This document shows, piece by piece, positions 35,550-45,155 of a DNA stretch of 61,397 nt. A program made the translations under genes and the position numbers. The stretch is from Prevotellaceae bacterium. GTDB taxonomy: Bacteria; Bacteroidota; Bacteroidia; Bacteroidales; Bacteroidaceae. Location of the stretch: positions 1-61,397 of the forward strand of contig JAQYEW010000019.1 of NCBI GenBank assembly GCA_028723455.1, given 5' to 3'. The stretch's first letter is position 1, and every line of letters begins with the position of its first letter. The notes beneath the pieces were generated by a model, which was given only the letters and a program-made list of their open reading frames with translations, did no database searches and had not been told where the DNA came from.

Positions 35550-36906
35550 GGCGTGTCGTTTCCTTGCGCAGCTGGAAGTGCAGGACATGGTTGCCGCTAA
35601 AGTCCATGGCAATGCTGCCCAGGATGTCGCGGGCCTTGATCTGTTGCCCCTTCTTGACGTTCACGCTGCTCAGGTTGCAATAGACGGAAATGAACGAACC
35701 GTGGCGCACCAGGACATTCTTCATGCCACCCAAGGAGAACACGGCGCTCACCTCGCCGTCGAAGACACTGCGTGCCTTGGCACCCGCCTGTCCCACATAG
35801 TTCACGCCCTTGTTCTGCAACACGACACCCAGATTGCGCGAGGTGTTGGAACCATAATGGACGCCCACGCGGTAGGGTCCCGTAATGGGTACGGGCAGAC
35901 GGCCTTTGTTCTGTTGGAAGTTTCCGTTCAGCTTCTGGTCCTCGGCGGTCAGCCATTTGCTGGCTGAAATGGAAGAAGCCGAACTGTTCGTCGTGCCGGA
36001 CTTGGCGCCACTGGCGGAACCGCTGCTTCTGGCTCCCGATTTCCGGCGTTCGGCAGCCGCTCTGCGCTCCGCCTCGGCCTTGCGGCGGGCTTCTGCTTCG
36101 GCACGCTTGCGGGCCTGCTCGATTTCGTAGGCGATTACCTGGTCGATTTTCTTTTGCAAGGCGACGATCTGGCGGTTTTGTTCGTCAATTTGCTTCTTGA
36201 TGTCTCCCGCCTTTTTTTGCAGCTTGTTCACGTTCTGTTGCTCTTCGGCCTGCTGGCGCGCCAGCTTGGCACGCTCGCTGATCAGGACCTGCATCTTCTG
36301 GTTGGCCTCGCTCTTCATGGCCAATACGCGGTTCTGATGCTCCAGCACGATAATGGTCTGCTGCTGCACCGCCTCGCCCTGGGCACGCTGGTGGGCCGCA
36401 TATTCACGGGTGTAGCGCAGGCGGCGGTACATTTGCGTGATATCACTGGCGCTGAGGGCGAAGAGGAGGGACGAATTGACTTTACGGTAGGCTTGCGCCA
36501 TGCGCAGGCTTTGCGTAAAGCGACGCTTCTTGACGGCCAGGATACTGTCCAGGCGTTGGGTCTCGCGCTGTAGGGTGTCGATGCGTCTGTTCAACGTGTC
36601 CAGTTCGTACTGCGTACGGTGGATGAATTCCACGCGGGTATTGATTTCCCCCTCCAGCACCCGGATGGTCTTTTGTCCCTTGTTCACGTCGCTGCGTGTG
36701 CGGTCCAGGTCGCGCTGGCTTTTCTTCAGATTGTTCTGCAGCTGCTCCTTCTGTTGCTTCAGTGCGCGCACGGTCTTGCTCTCCTGGGCCGGCTTCGTAA
36801 TGGCTGTCTTGGAGGTCTTGGTGTTACGTGTGCGAGTATGTCGCTGCGCCTCCGCAGGTTGTAGCGTGAGGAGGAGCGTCGAACAGAAGAGGAGGAGATA
36901 TTTCAT
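35521..36906 (-). CDS. EnvC-like murein hydrolase activator (coiled coil + LytM)
   Basis: 461 residues with a signal peptide (MKYLLLFCSTLLLTLQPAEA). A long coiled coil (about 40-300), including an Arg/Ala/Glu-rich part, is followed by a Ser-rich linker and a C-terminal LytM/M23 domain (about 335-461). The zinc residues are incomplete: the HxH site reads NHVLHFQL and the first site is changed. It therefore probably activates a cell-wall amidase rather than cutting itself, as EnvC does. It is last in a dut-TPR-DUF4292-envC run. Confidence 0.88.
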   Translation of the reverse strand: MKYLLLFCSTLLLTLQPAEAQRHTRTRNTKTSKTAITKPAQESKTVRALKQQKEQLQNNLKKSQRDLDRTRSDVNKGQKTIRVLEGEINTRVEFIHRTQYELDTLNRRIDTLQRETQRLDSILAVKKRRFTQSLRMAQAYRKVNSSLLFALSASDITQMYRRLRYTREYAAHQRAQGEAVQQQTIIVLEHQNRVLAMKSEANQKMQVLISERAKLARQQAEEQQNVNKLQKKAGDIKKQIDEQNRQIVALQKKIDQVIAYEIEQARKRAEAEARRKAEAERRAAAERRKSGARSSGSASGAKSGTTNSSASSISASKWLTAEDQKLNGNFQQNKGRLPVPITGPYRVGVHYGSNTSRNLGVVLQNKGVNYVGQAGAKARSVFDGEVSAVFSLGGMKNVLVRHGSFISVYCNLSSVNVKKGQQIKARDILGSIAMDFSGNHVLHFQLRKETTRLNPEQWVGR

Positions 36907-36931
36907 GAGTGAAATTTGACGTTTATGGGTT

Positions 36932-37669
36932 TCAGAATTTTGCGTTTACAAGCGCCTTCATCACAGTGTCCAGGCTCACTTGGGTGTACTTTTGGCTCAC
37001 CTTGGTACGGTTGTCCCATTGTGCGGTTTCCTGGATGTCGCTTAGCTGTATGATGGCTGTGGCCTTCTGCTTTGCCTTGTTGAGCGTGAAGGTCATGCCC
37101 AAGGGAAAGCGGCCTTGAGAGAGATTCGTCCAACTGTCGTAGGTGCAAGCCACATAGGGATTGCTTTGAATGCCGCCGTCGCCCCAGAAAAGGTCCTGGA
37201 GGAAGTTGAAATCGACGCCGTATTTGCGAAACTGTTCCGCTTCGCTGTAAGCCACGCGGCAGTAGCGTTTGCCGATGCGGTCAACAACGAGGATATCGTC
37301 GGGAGTGATTTCCAGGGTGCCGACGTTCACGGGCAGGATAAGGACGGTATAGACCAGGTTCATCTGCACCACATCGTTACGCTTGACGCGGAACGTGCCG
37401 CCCACATTGATGCTTTTGTTGCCGCTGCGCAGCGTCATGTTCAGGTGGGCTTGCAGGGCTTCCACGGTGGTGTTGCGCTGCCTGACGGGCGTTTGTGGCT
37501 CTTTGCCGGCCTGGCTCTTGCCGTCAGCGATCAGCTGTCCCGTGTTGGTTGTCGTTTCTTGAATCGCGCTTTGCAGGGATTCACGTTGGCGTGCCGCACG
37601 GCGTTGGCTGCGACATCCGCTGAATAGGAGAACGCCCAAAAGGAGGGCGAGGAGGGAGTATTTGTTCAT
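36932..37669 (-). CDS. DUF4292 family lipoprotein
   Basis: 245 residues with a lipobox (LLGVLLFSGCRSQ, Cys19). The body resembles DUF4292: a GNKSINVGGTFRVKRNDVVQMNL beta segment and VDRIGKRYCRVAYSEAEQ. The fold may be LolA/LolB-like, which would suit lipid or lipoprotein handling in the periplasm; this is inference. It overlaps the TPR gene by 4 bp and is followed 25 bp later by the envC-like gene. Confidence 0.85.
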   Translation of the reverse strand: MNKYSLLALLLGVLLFSGCRSQRRAARQRESLQSAIQETTTNTGQLIADGKSQAGKEPQTPVRQRNTTVEALQAHLNMTLRSGNKSINVGGTFRVKRNDVVQMNLVYTVLILPVNVGTLEITPDDILVVDRIGKRYCRVAYSEAEQFRKYGVDFNFLQDLFWGDGGIQSNPYVACTYDSWTNLSQGRFPLGMTFTLNKAKQKATAIIQLSDIQETAQWDNRTKVSQKYTQVSLDTVMKALVNAKF

Positions 37670-39378
37670 TCTTCGTTTGCTTTCTTTTCGGCTGTTTCCT
37701 TGTTCTTCTTTTGCAGGGCGAGTTGTGCGTAGCGTCCTGCCTCTTCGGGCTTGTTGTCCGCGGCATAGATGTCCGCGGCATGCTGGACCACCTCGGCACT
37801 GATCGTTTCGTCGGCCAGGATGTCTTCGTCCGAAAGGCTGGGGCTGATGACGCGACTGATATAGAAGCGTGCCATGCTTGTATTGCCGCTGACGTGGAGC
37901 ACCCAGGCGTATGTGTCCAGGAAGGTCTTGTTCAGCGGCTCCAACTGGATCGCACGGTAGGCCATTTGCTCGGCCTTGTCCATTTGCTGTTTGTTCAGGC
38001 TCAGATAGTAGGCATAGTTGTTGAGGCAGGAGGTATTGGAAGGGTTGTGCACCAAGGCGCTGTCATAGGCAGCGAAGGCAAGGGCTTCCTGGTCCATTTG
38101 GTGGTAGCAGTCGCCCATCAGGGAATAGCTCTCGCTGATGGCTTCGGGACGTGTGTTCTCCTCGGCCAGCAAAAGGCCGTTTTTCAGGATGTCGACGGCC
38201 TCCTGACGTTCCCCGTTCATGCTGAGAATGGCACCCAGATAGAACGAATACTGTATTTTCTCGGGATGCGCATTCATGCCCATACGGCACACTTCAGCTG
38301 CGTTTTCGAAATCCTGGCGTGGGAAATAGTGGCCCAGCAGGAGGCTCAAGGCACGCTCGTCGGCAGGGTTCACCTGTAATAATTGGCGCAGCGAGGCTAC
38401 GATGCTGTCCTCGGGAGCATTGTTGTCAATCAGGTAGTAGGCACCCAGTGCGTGCATTTCGGGTGTGGGATAGCGGCTGACGATGGTGCGGAAGAAGCGC
38501 ATGGCACCTTGCAGCGAATCGGGCGACTGGCGCAGTTCCTCCATACGCTCATAGGTCAGTTGCATGCGTGTGTTCGTGTCCACGTCGGGTGCCAGGATCA
38601 GTGAGTCGCGGATGGCATCGGCAACAGCTTCCTGTCCTTGCTGGCGGTGATAGTGGATGAGGGCCAGGTGCAAGGGGGTGTAGTTGGGATTTGAACGGCG
38701 CACCTCGTCATAGAGCCGGGCGGCCTGCTTGGTCTTTCCCTCGTCCATGTACATACGGCCCAGGATAAGGGGTATTTGTATGTCATGAGGATTATCGCGC
38801 CGAAGCCTCTCCATCTCGTTAAAGGCTTTCTTGGTTTTCTTCATGCTCTTGTAGAGCACGAATTTCTTCATGCTCAATTCCGTGCTGGTGCCCTCCAGAA
38901 TCTCAATGCGGTTGAGTGCGGAGATAGCCTCTTCGGGCTTGTTCTGTTGGGTATAGAGCTGACAGAGCATTTCCAAGATGTCGCTGCGCGTAGGCATCTG
39001 TCGGATGAGCTGTTCCAGATAGTGGGTGGCGAGCGCCTCGTCGTTGTTGTGCAGGGCGACGCGTGCGGCGGTCTCGACGTAATAGGGGTTTACAGGTTGG
39101 GTGCCGGCGGCCTGCCGGATCATCCGCATGGCAATGCTGTCGCTTCCCGGAACGGCAATGTTAAGGATGCCCATCTCGTAGAGGGCGTCGGGCAGGGAAG
39201 GGCAGACCTGATGGGCTTGCCTGAAGAGGTACATGGCCTGACTGTATTCTCCGCTCATGCGGTGCTGAAGACCTTGCTGGTAAAGATGGGAGTAGAGACG
39301 CTGCCGCACATCCTCCTGCGCCCAAAGCGGTTCGGAAGAAGCGAACAGGGATAAAAGGATAATAAACAAATATTTCAT
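37666..39378 (-). CDS. Exported tetratricopeptide repeat protein
   Basis: 570 residues with a signal peptide (MKYLFIILLSLFASSEPLWA). At least ten TPR-type helix pairs cover residues 25-540, for example QAMYLFRQAHQVCPSLPDALYEMG and KAEQMAYRAIQLEPLNKTFLDTYAW. TPRs bind partner proteins. Its place between dut and DUF4292/envC is conserved in the phylum and suggests a role in the envelope. Partner unknown. Confidence 0.88.
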   Translation of the reverse strand: MKYLFIILLSLFASSEPLWAQEDVRQRLYSHLYQQGLQHRMSGEYSQAMYLFRQAHQVCPSLPDALYEMGILNIAVPGSDSIAMRMIRQAAGTQPVNPYYVETAARVALHNNDEALATHYLEQLIRQMPTRSDILEMLCQLYTQQNKPEEAISALNRIEILEGTSTELSMKKFVLYKSMKKTKKAFNEMERLRRDNPHDIQIPLILGRMYMDEGKTKQAARLYDEVRRSNPNYTPLHLALIHYHRQQGQEAVADAIRDSLILAPDVDTNTRMQLTYERMEELRQSPDSLQGAMRFFRTIVSRYPTPEMHALGAYYLIDNNAPEDSIVASLRQLLQVNPADERALSLLLGHYFPRQDFENAAEVCRMGMNAHPEKIQYSFYLGAILSMNGERQEAVDILKNGLLLAEENTRPEAISESYSLMGDCYHQMDQEALAFAAYDSALVHNPSNTSCLNNYAYYLSLNKQQMDKAEQMAYRAIQLEPLNKTFLDTYAWVLHVSGNTSMARFYISRVISPSLSDEDILADETISAEVVQHAADIYAADNKPEEAGRYAQLALQKKNKETAEKKANEE

Positions 39379-39399
39379 TCCGTCTGTTTCTCGTGTCCC

Positions 39400-39840
39400 T
39401 TATTTTTTTCCCGTGTGTCCGAAGCCACCCTCGCCCCGCGCTGTTTCATCCAGGCTTTCAACGGCGACCAGTTCGGGCTGTTCGTGTCGCGCCACCACCA
39501 ACTGGGCGATACGTTCGCCGTCATGGATGGTGAAGGGTTCTTGACTCAGATTCACTAAAATGACACCCACTTCGCCACGATAGTCCGCATCAATGGTGCC
39601 CGGACTGTTGAGCACGGTGATGCCGTGCTTGAGGGCAAGGCCGCTGCGCGGACGCACCTGCGCTTCGTAGCCTTCGGGCAAACTGATGCGGAGGCCTGTG
39701 GGTATGAGTGCGCGCTGCAACGGTTGCAGAACGATGGGTTCGCTGAGGTTGGCGCGAAGGTCCATGCCGGCACTTTGCGGCGTGGCATATTCGGGCAGCG
39801 GATGTCGGCTGCCGTTTACAATCTGTAGCTTGATGCGCAT
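39400..39840 (-). CDS. dut: dUTP diphosphatase
   Basis: 146 residues, trimer-type dUTPase. All five motifs are seen: [36 protein letters not shown] and [10 protein letters not shown]. It hydrolyses dUTP to dUMP, limiting uracil in DNA. First gene of the run toward envC. TACTTTTG on the minus strand (39876-39869) is a probable -7 box. Confidence 0.97.
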   Translation of the reverse strand: MRIKLQIVNGSRHPLPEYATPQSAGMDLRANLSEPIVLQPLQRALIPTGLRISLPEGYEAQVRPRSGLALKHGITVLNSPGTIDADYRGEVGVILVNLSQEPFTIHDGERIAQLVVARHEQPELVAVESLDETARGEGGFGHTGKK

Positions 39841-39898
39841 TTTCTCCTTATTGTAAATGATTTAGAGTGCAAAAGTACAATATTCTGCGCACATTCCC

Positions 39899-39929
39899 TT
39901 GCTGTTGTACGAAATTTAAGTTACTTTTG
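39899..39929 (+). promoter_or_regulatory. dgt promoter (leader almost absent)
   Basis: TTG at 39899-39901, a 20-bp spacer and TACTTTTG at 39922-39929. The start point would fall at or next to the ATG at 39934, so the mRNA may be leaderless or start at the second ATG (39940). Confidence 0.5.
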
Positions 39930-39933
39930 TATT

Positions 39934-41292
39934 ATGACAATGAATTGGGAACAACTATTGAGCAACAAACGCTTCGGACAGGAAGAGGGCGCTTCGCGTC
40001 GCGACGACCGAAGCGAGTTTCAGCGCGACTTCGACCGCCTTATCTTTTCCGCTCCTTTCCGGCGCCTGCAAAACAAGACTCAGGTGTTTCCTCTGCCCGG
40101 GAGCATCTTTGTGCACAACAGGCTGACGCATAGCTTGGAGGTAAGCAGTGTGGGACGTTCGTTGGGCAATGATGTCTCGCGTGAACTCTTGCGCCGGCAT
40201 CCCGAACTGCATGCCACCAACGTGCCTGAAATGGGCAGCATCGTCAGCGCGGCCTGTTTGGCGCATGACATGGGCAATCCTCCTTTCGGACATAGCGGCG
40301 AGAGTGCCATCGGCACTTTCTTCAGCGAGGGGCCGGGGCGGTATCTGCGGTCGACCGTGTGTGCTGAGACAGGCGACGGCCTGAGCGAAAGCCAATGGAA
40401 CGACCTGATTCATTTCGAGGGCAACGCGAATGCCTTCCGCTTGCTTACCCATCAGTTTGTGGGCAGGCGTCGTGGAGGCTTCGTCATGACCTATGCCACG
40501 TTGGCGAGCATTGTGAAGTACCCTTATTGCAGCACGCTGAGTGGCAAGAAAGGAAAGTTCGGATTCTTCCAAAGCGAACAGGAGGATTTCTGCCGAATTG
40601 CACGCGAACTGGGTATTCCGCAGTTGGAGAGTCCCGAAGGAACGGTGCGCTTCGCCCGTTATCCTTTGGTGTATCTGGTGGAGGCCGCGGATGATATCTG
40701 TTACGAGATTATGGATATTGAGGATGCCCATAAGCTGAAGATATTGAGTACGGATGAAGCCAAGGGGCTTCTCATGGCCTTCTTCCTTCCGGAGCGGTTG
40801 GAAAGTATTCAGGAGCATCTGTCTGAACTGGAAGATGTCAACGAGCAGATCGTTTATCTGCGTTCCATAGCTATCGGTGCCTTGGAACAGGAATGTGTGC
40901 GCGTCTTTGTGGAGAATGAGGATAAAATCCTGAACGGGGAGTTCCGCGGAAGCTTGATTGACCATGTTCATCCCACATTGCGGGCTGCCTATAAGGCTTG
41001 TGTGCGTACCGCCTTTGCCAAGATCTATCATGCCCAGTCCGTGGTGGATATTGAAATATCAGGCTACAAGGTGATGTCGCAGTTGCTGGAATTGATGTGC
41101 CAGGCGGTGATGCATAGCGACAATACATACAGCAAGATACTCTTGAACCGCGTATCTCCCCAATACAATGTCCTTGCCCCCACGCTTTACGAGCGCCTCT
41201 TGAGTGTCTTGGACTATATCTCGGGCATGACGGACGTCTTCGCGCTCGACCTGTATCGCAAAATAAACGGCATCAGCATCGCTACGGTCTGA
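39934..41292 (+). CDS. dgt: Deoxyguanosinetriphosphate triphosphohydrolase (dGTPase)
   Basis: 452 residues. HD-domain metal ligands are in NRLTHSLEVSSVGRSLG and CLAHDMGNPPFGHSGE, both diagnostic for dGTPases, and an upstream FRRLQNKTQVFP stretch is typical. It converts dGTP to deoxyguanosine and triphosphate. It diverges from dut, so two dNTP-cleaning enzymes share one promoter region. It converges with the FeoB-associated gene, 25 bp apart. Confidence 0.93.
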   Translation: MTMNWEQLLSNKRFGQEEGASRRDDRSEFQRDFDRLIFSAPFRRLQNKTQVFPLPGSIFVHNRLTHSLEVSSVGRSLGNDVSRELLRRHPELHATNVPEMGSIVSAACLAHDMGNPPFGHSGESAIGTFFSEGPGRYLRSTVCAETGDGLSESQWNDLIHFEGNANAFRLLTHQFVGRRRGGFVMTYATLASIVKYPYCSTLSGKKGKFGFFQSEQEDFCRIARELGIPQLESPEGTVRFARYPLVYLVEAADDICYEIMDIEDAHKLKILSTDEAKGLLMAFFLPERLESIQEHLSELEDVNEQIVYLRSIAIGALEQECVRVFVENEDKILNGEFRGSLIDHVHPTLRAAYKACVRTAFAKIYHAQSVVDIEISGYKVMSQLLELMCQAVMHSDNTYSKILLNRVSPQYNVLAPTLYERLLSVLDYISGMTDVFALDLYRKINGISIATV

Positions 41293-41317
41293 GCAATGCT
41301 GATACCTTGTTTCTTGA

Positions 41318-41464
41318 TTATTTCTTTGTGCATTGTTCCTTCAGCGAACAGCCTTGGCACGCGCCTCCATGTGAACCGCATTTGGGACGACGCCAATAGC
41401 GGATGGCAGCCAGGGTGGCAGCCGCCAAGATGACGGCTAACAACAGGATACTCTGTGTGTTCAT
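41318..41464 (-). CDS. FeoB-associated Cys-rich membrane protein
   Basis: 48 residues from MNTQSILLLAVILAAATLAA; the frame is open further upstream but only inside feoB. One membrane helix is followed by a Cys-rich tail (PKCGSHGGACQGCSLKEQC). Its start overlaps the feoB stop (ATGA). This small protein is a usual companion of FeoB in anaerobes and probably helps iron(II) uptake. Confidence 0.88.
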   Translation of the reverse strand: MNTQSILLLAVILAAATLAAIRYWRRPKCGSHGGACQGCSLKEQCTKK

Positions 41465-43824
41465 GTGAAAAGCAAGATAATGCCATAGGCGGCCCAAGCC
41501 ACCAGGTAGGCGATGAGACATTGGAAGACGACAATCTGACTGGCCCAGCGTGTGCCCAGTTCACGGCGAATGGTGGCCACGGCAGCTACGCAGGGCGTGT
41601 AGAGCAGGCAGAAGACCAAAAGGGCGGCACCCGCAGCGGGTGTCAGCAATGACGTCAGCGGTGCATTCCCCATCAGCGTGCCCAGCGTGCCCACAACGGC
41701 CTCTTTGGCCATGAAGCCACTGATCAGGGAGGTTACAATGCGCCAGTCTCCCAAGCCCATAGGCTGGAAGACGGGAGCGATGAGTCCGCTTATCGACGCT
41801 AAAATACTCTCCGCCTGTTGGCTTTCGTCCAGGAGGTCCAGATGCCACGAGAAGTTTTGCAGAAACCACACAACCAGACTGGCGACGAAGATAACGGTGA
41901 AGGCGCGTTGCAGGAAGTCTTTGCCCTTCTCCCACATCAGGCGCAGGATGTTCATGGCCGTCGGCATGCGGTAGTTGGGCAGTTCCATGACAAAAGGCAC
42001 GGCCTCGCCTTGCAGCAGCGTGCCCTTAAGCAGGACGGCGACAATGATGGCCATCACAATTCCCAAGAAATAGAGCAAGGCGGTTACCCATCCCGCTTGT
42101 GCGGGGAAGAGTGCTGCGCAGAGGAAGGCATAGATGGGTACTTTGGCTGTGCAGGACATAAAGGGAGTAAGCAAAATGGTCAGGCGACGGTCGCGCACAG
42201 AGGGCAGGGTGCGGCTGGACATGACGGCCGGCACGCTGCAACCGAATCCAAGAAGCATGGGTACGATGCTGCGCCCCGAGAGACCTATCTTGCGCAGGAT
42301 GCCGTCCATTACAAAGGCAATGCGTGCCATGTAGCCGCTGTCCTCAAGCAAACTCAGAAAGAAGAACAAGAAGACGATAAGAGGGACGAACACCAATACG
42401 GAGCCTACGCCGCCGAAAATGCCGTCAATAATGAGCCGATGCACGGCGGGTGCGATGTCCCAGTCCGAAAGAAGGGTGTCGCACGCCGCCGTGAGCCAGT
42501 CGATGCCGCTTTGCAACAGGTCCTGCAACCATACGCCAATACCGGAGAACGTGAGCCAAAAGATGCCGGCCATGATAATGACGAAGGCGGGCAGTGCGGT
42601 CCATCGGCCTGTTAGGATACTGTCAATGCGTTTGCTGCGCTCGAAATCCTTGTCGAATTGTGCGTGTCGGACCGTGCGACGTGTAAGGTTGAGGATGTAC
42701 GCAAAGCGCATCTCGGCCATAGCTGCCTGATGGTCCATGCCGCGGTCCTCTGTCATCTGGCGCAGGATGTGTCCTACGGTTTGCTGTTCGTTCACGCTCA
42801 GCTGTAAGGCTTTTTGTACAAGGGCGTCGCCCTCCACCAGTTTGCTCGCGGCAAATCGCACCGGCAGCGGGGCGCGCCGGGCGTGGTCTTCAATCAGGTG
42901 CATAATGGCATGCAGACCGCGGTGAACGGCGCCTCCGTGGTCTTTGGGGCTGCAAAAATCCTGACGCAGGGGCTTTTCCGCATAGCGTGCTACGTGAAGG
43001 GCGTGCTGCACAACCTCGTCAACGCCCTGGTTCTTCTTTGCAGAGATAGGAATAACGGGAATACCCAGCAGACGCTCCATCGCATTGATGTCAATGCTGC
43101 CGCCGCTCGCCTCCACTTCGTCCATCATGTTCAGGCAAAGCACCATGGGGATGTCCAGCTCCATTAGCTGGAGGGTGAGATAGAGGTTGCGCTCGATGTT
43201 CCCCGCATCCACAATGTTGATGATGCCGTGGGGATGATGCTCCAGAAGATATTCACGTGTTACGCGCTCCTCCTGGCTGTAAGGGCTTAGGCTGTAAATG
43301 CCGGGCAGGTCTACGACAACAGCTTCGGGATGGCCTTTGATGCGCCCTTCCTTTAGGTCAACCGTTACGCCGGGGAAATTGCCTACGTGCTGGTTGGCAC
43401 CTGTCAGTTGGTTGAAAAGGGTTGTCTTGCCGGTGTTCTGACTGCCGGCCAAGGCAAAGCGCAAGGTGCCTTCAACGACGGGCGTGTCCTGTGGATTGTG
43501 GAAGCGGGGGCCGTCCTCGCCCAAGCCGGGATGCCAAATGGAGTTGGATTCCGAAAACGGTTTGTCATCTGTCGCCGCAGTATGCGGATCAGGTTGGTTG
43601 ATTATCGGTTCCACCTGAATCTGGCGGGCGTCATCCAGACGGAGAGTGAGTTCGTAATTATGAACGCGAAGTTCAATCGGGTCGCCCATCGGGGCGTATT
43701 TGATTATGCTCACCTCCACGCCGGGGATGAGCCCCAAGTCCAGAAAATGTTGGCGCAGTGCGCCATCGACATCCACGCTTTGTATGCGGCCGCTTTGGCC
43801 TACGTTCAAGTCTTTTAATGTCAT
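41461..43824 (-). CDS. feoB: FeoA-FeoB fusion, ferrous iron transporter
   Basis: 787 residues. Residues 1-75 form a FeoA (SH3-like) domain, joined by a linker of about 45 residues to the FeoB GTPase domain: G1 GSQNTGKT (127-134), G3 DLPG (172-175) and G4 NMMD (about 233). The membrane core (about 410-787) has the Gate segments with GCSVPAVMSSRT. It imports Fe(II) across the inner membrane. The fused form is common in Bacteroidetes. TACCTTTG on the minus strand (43851-43844) is a probable -7 box. Confidence 0.95.
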   Translation of the reverse strand: MTLKDLNVGQSGRIQSVDVDGALRQHFLDLGLIPGVEVSIIKYAPMGDPIELRVHNYELTLRLDDARQIQVEPIINQPDPHTAATDDKPFSESNSIWHPGLGEDGPRFHNPQDTPVVEGTLRFALAGSQNTGKTTLFNQLTGANQHVGNFPGVTVDLKEGRIKGHPEAVVVDLPGIYSLSPYSQEERVTREYLLEHHPHGIINIVDAGNIERNLYLTLQLMELDIPMVLCLNMMDEVEASGGSIDINAMERLLGIPVIPISAKKNQGVDEVVQHALHVARYAEKPLRQDFCSPKDHGGAVHRGLHAIMHLIEDHARRAPLPVRFAASKLVEGDALVQKALQLSVNEQQTVGHILRQMTEDRGMDHQAAMAEMRFAYILNLTRRTVRHAQFDKDFERSKRIDSILTGRWTALPAFVIIMAGIFWLTFSGIGVWLQDLLQSGIDWLTAACDTLLSDWDIAPAVHRLIIDGIFGGVGSVLVFVPLIVFLFFFLSLLEDSGYMARIAFVMDGILRKIGLSGRSIVPMLLGFGCSVPAVMSSRTLPSVRDRRLTILLTPFMSCTAKVPIYAFLCAALFPAQAGWVTALLYFLGIVMAIIVAVLLKGTLLQGEAVPFVMELPNYRMPTAMNILRLMWEKGKDFLQRAFTVIFVASLVVWFLQNFSWHLDLLDESQQAESILASISGLIAPVFQPMGLGDWRIVTSLISGFMAKEAVVGTLGTLMGNAPLTSLLTPAAGAALLVFCLLYTPCVAAVATIRRELGTRWASQIVVFQCLIAYLVAWAAYGIILLFT

Positions 43825-43916
43825 GTCGTTTGCTTATTTCTTGCAAAGGTACTGTTTATTTTGAGTTTTTGGGTGTCGACGAAACAAAATACCTAAAAGT
43901 AGTGAGTGTTTGGGGC

Positions 43917-45155
43917 TTATTCGTAAACGAGCGTCGTAAGGGCGTCTGGCGCAAAGGTGCGCTGGGCTACGTCCTGTAATTGTCGGGCATCAAGTGCGTC
44001 GATGCGCTCAAAGAGTTGCTGGCGGTCCTGTATGGTGCCATAGTGCAGCATGCGTTTGCCCATACCGATGGCTACGCTCTCGAAGTTGTCGTTCGACACC
44101 ATCAACTGCCCCTTCAACTGACGCTTGGCTGCTGCCAGCTGGCGTTCGCTGAGCGGCGATTCACACAGGCGTTGCAGTTCTCGGTTGACCAGGCGCAGAC
44201 AGCGTTTGACATCGTGCGCGTCGCAGCCGAAATAGGCACTCCACACACCTGTGTCGGTATAGCTGAGCAGGGAACTCTCGGTGGTGTAGACCAAGGCATT
44301 GCGTTCGCGCAGGGCAAGATTGAGGCGGGCGTTCATGCCCGGACCGCCCAAGAGGTTGTTCAGGAAGAAGAGCGGCAGGTGGTCCTTGTCCCTCTGTCCG
44401 CAGCAACGGGTGCCAACAAGCACGTGCGTTTGGTGGGTGTCTTTGCTTCTGCGCAGTACCTCTTGGCGGCGTTCCGTTGTGGGTGTCAGGCGTTTCGGGG
44501 GAAGCATGGCGGCGGGTTCGCGCTGGGGCAGGCCGGCGATATGCCGTTCCGCCGTGCGCAGCAAGGCATCGGCATCCACGCGGCCATAGACAAAGAGTAC
44601 CATACGCTGCGGCTGGTAAAGGCGGCTCACAAAATGTTGCATCGCCTCGCTGTTCAGTTCTCGCAGCAGTTCTGCGTCGCCCAGGATGTTCCGCCCCAGA
44701 GCGTTGCCTTTGAAGATAATGCTTTCAAACTCGTCAAAGATGAGTTCGGAGGGGCTGTCGTTATAGCTTTCTATCTCGTCAATAATCACCTCCACCTCTT
44801 TCTCCATCTCGCGTTGCGGATAGGTGCTGTCGAGGGTGATGTCCAGTAACAGTTTTAGGGCACGGGCGTAATGTTCGGCGGGAGTGGTGCAATAGTACAC
44901 GGTCTCTTCTTTTCCTGTGAAGGCGTTCAGGTCGCCGCCCACGCTTTCCATGCGATTGATGATTTGCAGAGAGGAGAGGCGTGTGGTTCCCTTGAAGGTC
45001 ATGTGCTCGGTGAAATGGGCCATTCCGCTTTCCCAAGGTTGTTCGTCGCGTGTGCCGGCATCAATGGCGATGCCGATATAGGCGATGTCTGTGGGCGATG
45101 GTGCGCACACCACGCGCATGCCGTTGCTGAGCGTAAATGTCTGTGTGTTGGTCAT
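43917..45155 (-). CDS. M16 family zinc peptidase
   Basis: 412 residues. HFTEHMTFKG is the inverted zinc motif HxxEH, and the third ligand Glu follows about 75 residues later (EVEVIIDEIESYNDSP). Two alpha-beta halves are present. It has no signal peptide and is probably cytoplasmic. It overlaps the WbqC gene by 4 bp, last in the tdk-S26-wbqC-M16 run. Confidence 0.92.
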   Translation of the reverse strand: MTNTQTFTLSNGMRVVCAPSPTDIAYIGIAIDAGTRDEQPWESGMAHFTEHMTFKGTTRLSSLQIINRMESVGGDLNAFTGKEETVYYCTTPAEHYARALKLLLDITLDSTYPQREMEKEVEVIIDEIESYNDSPSELIFDEFESIIFKGNALGRNILGDAELLRELNSEAMQHFVSRLYQPQRMVLFVYGRVDADALLRTAERHIAGLPQREPAAMLPPKRLTPTTERRQEVLRRSKDTHQTHVLVGTRCCGQRDKDHLPLFFLNNLLGGPGMNARLNLALRERNALVYTTESSLLSYTDTGVWSAYFGCDAHDVKRCLRLVNRELQRLCESPLSERQLAAAKRQLKGQLMVSNDNFESVAIGMGKRMLHYGTIQDRQQLFERIDALDARQLQDVAQRTFAPDALTTLVYE

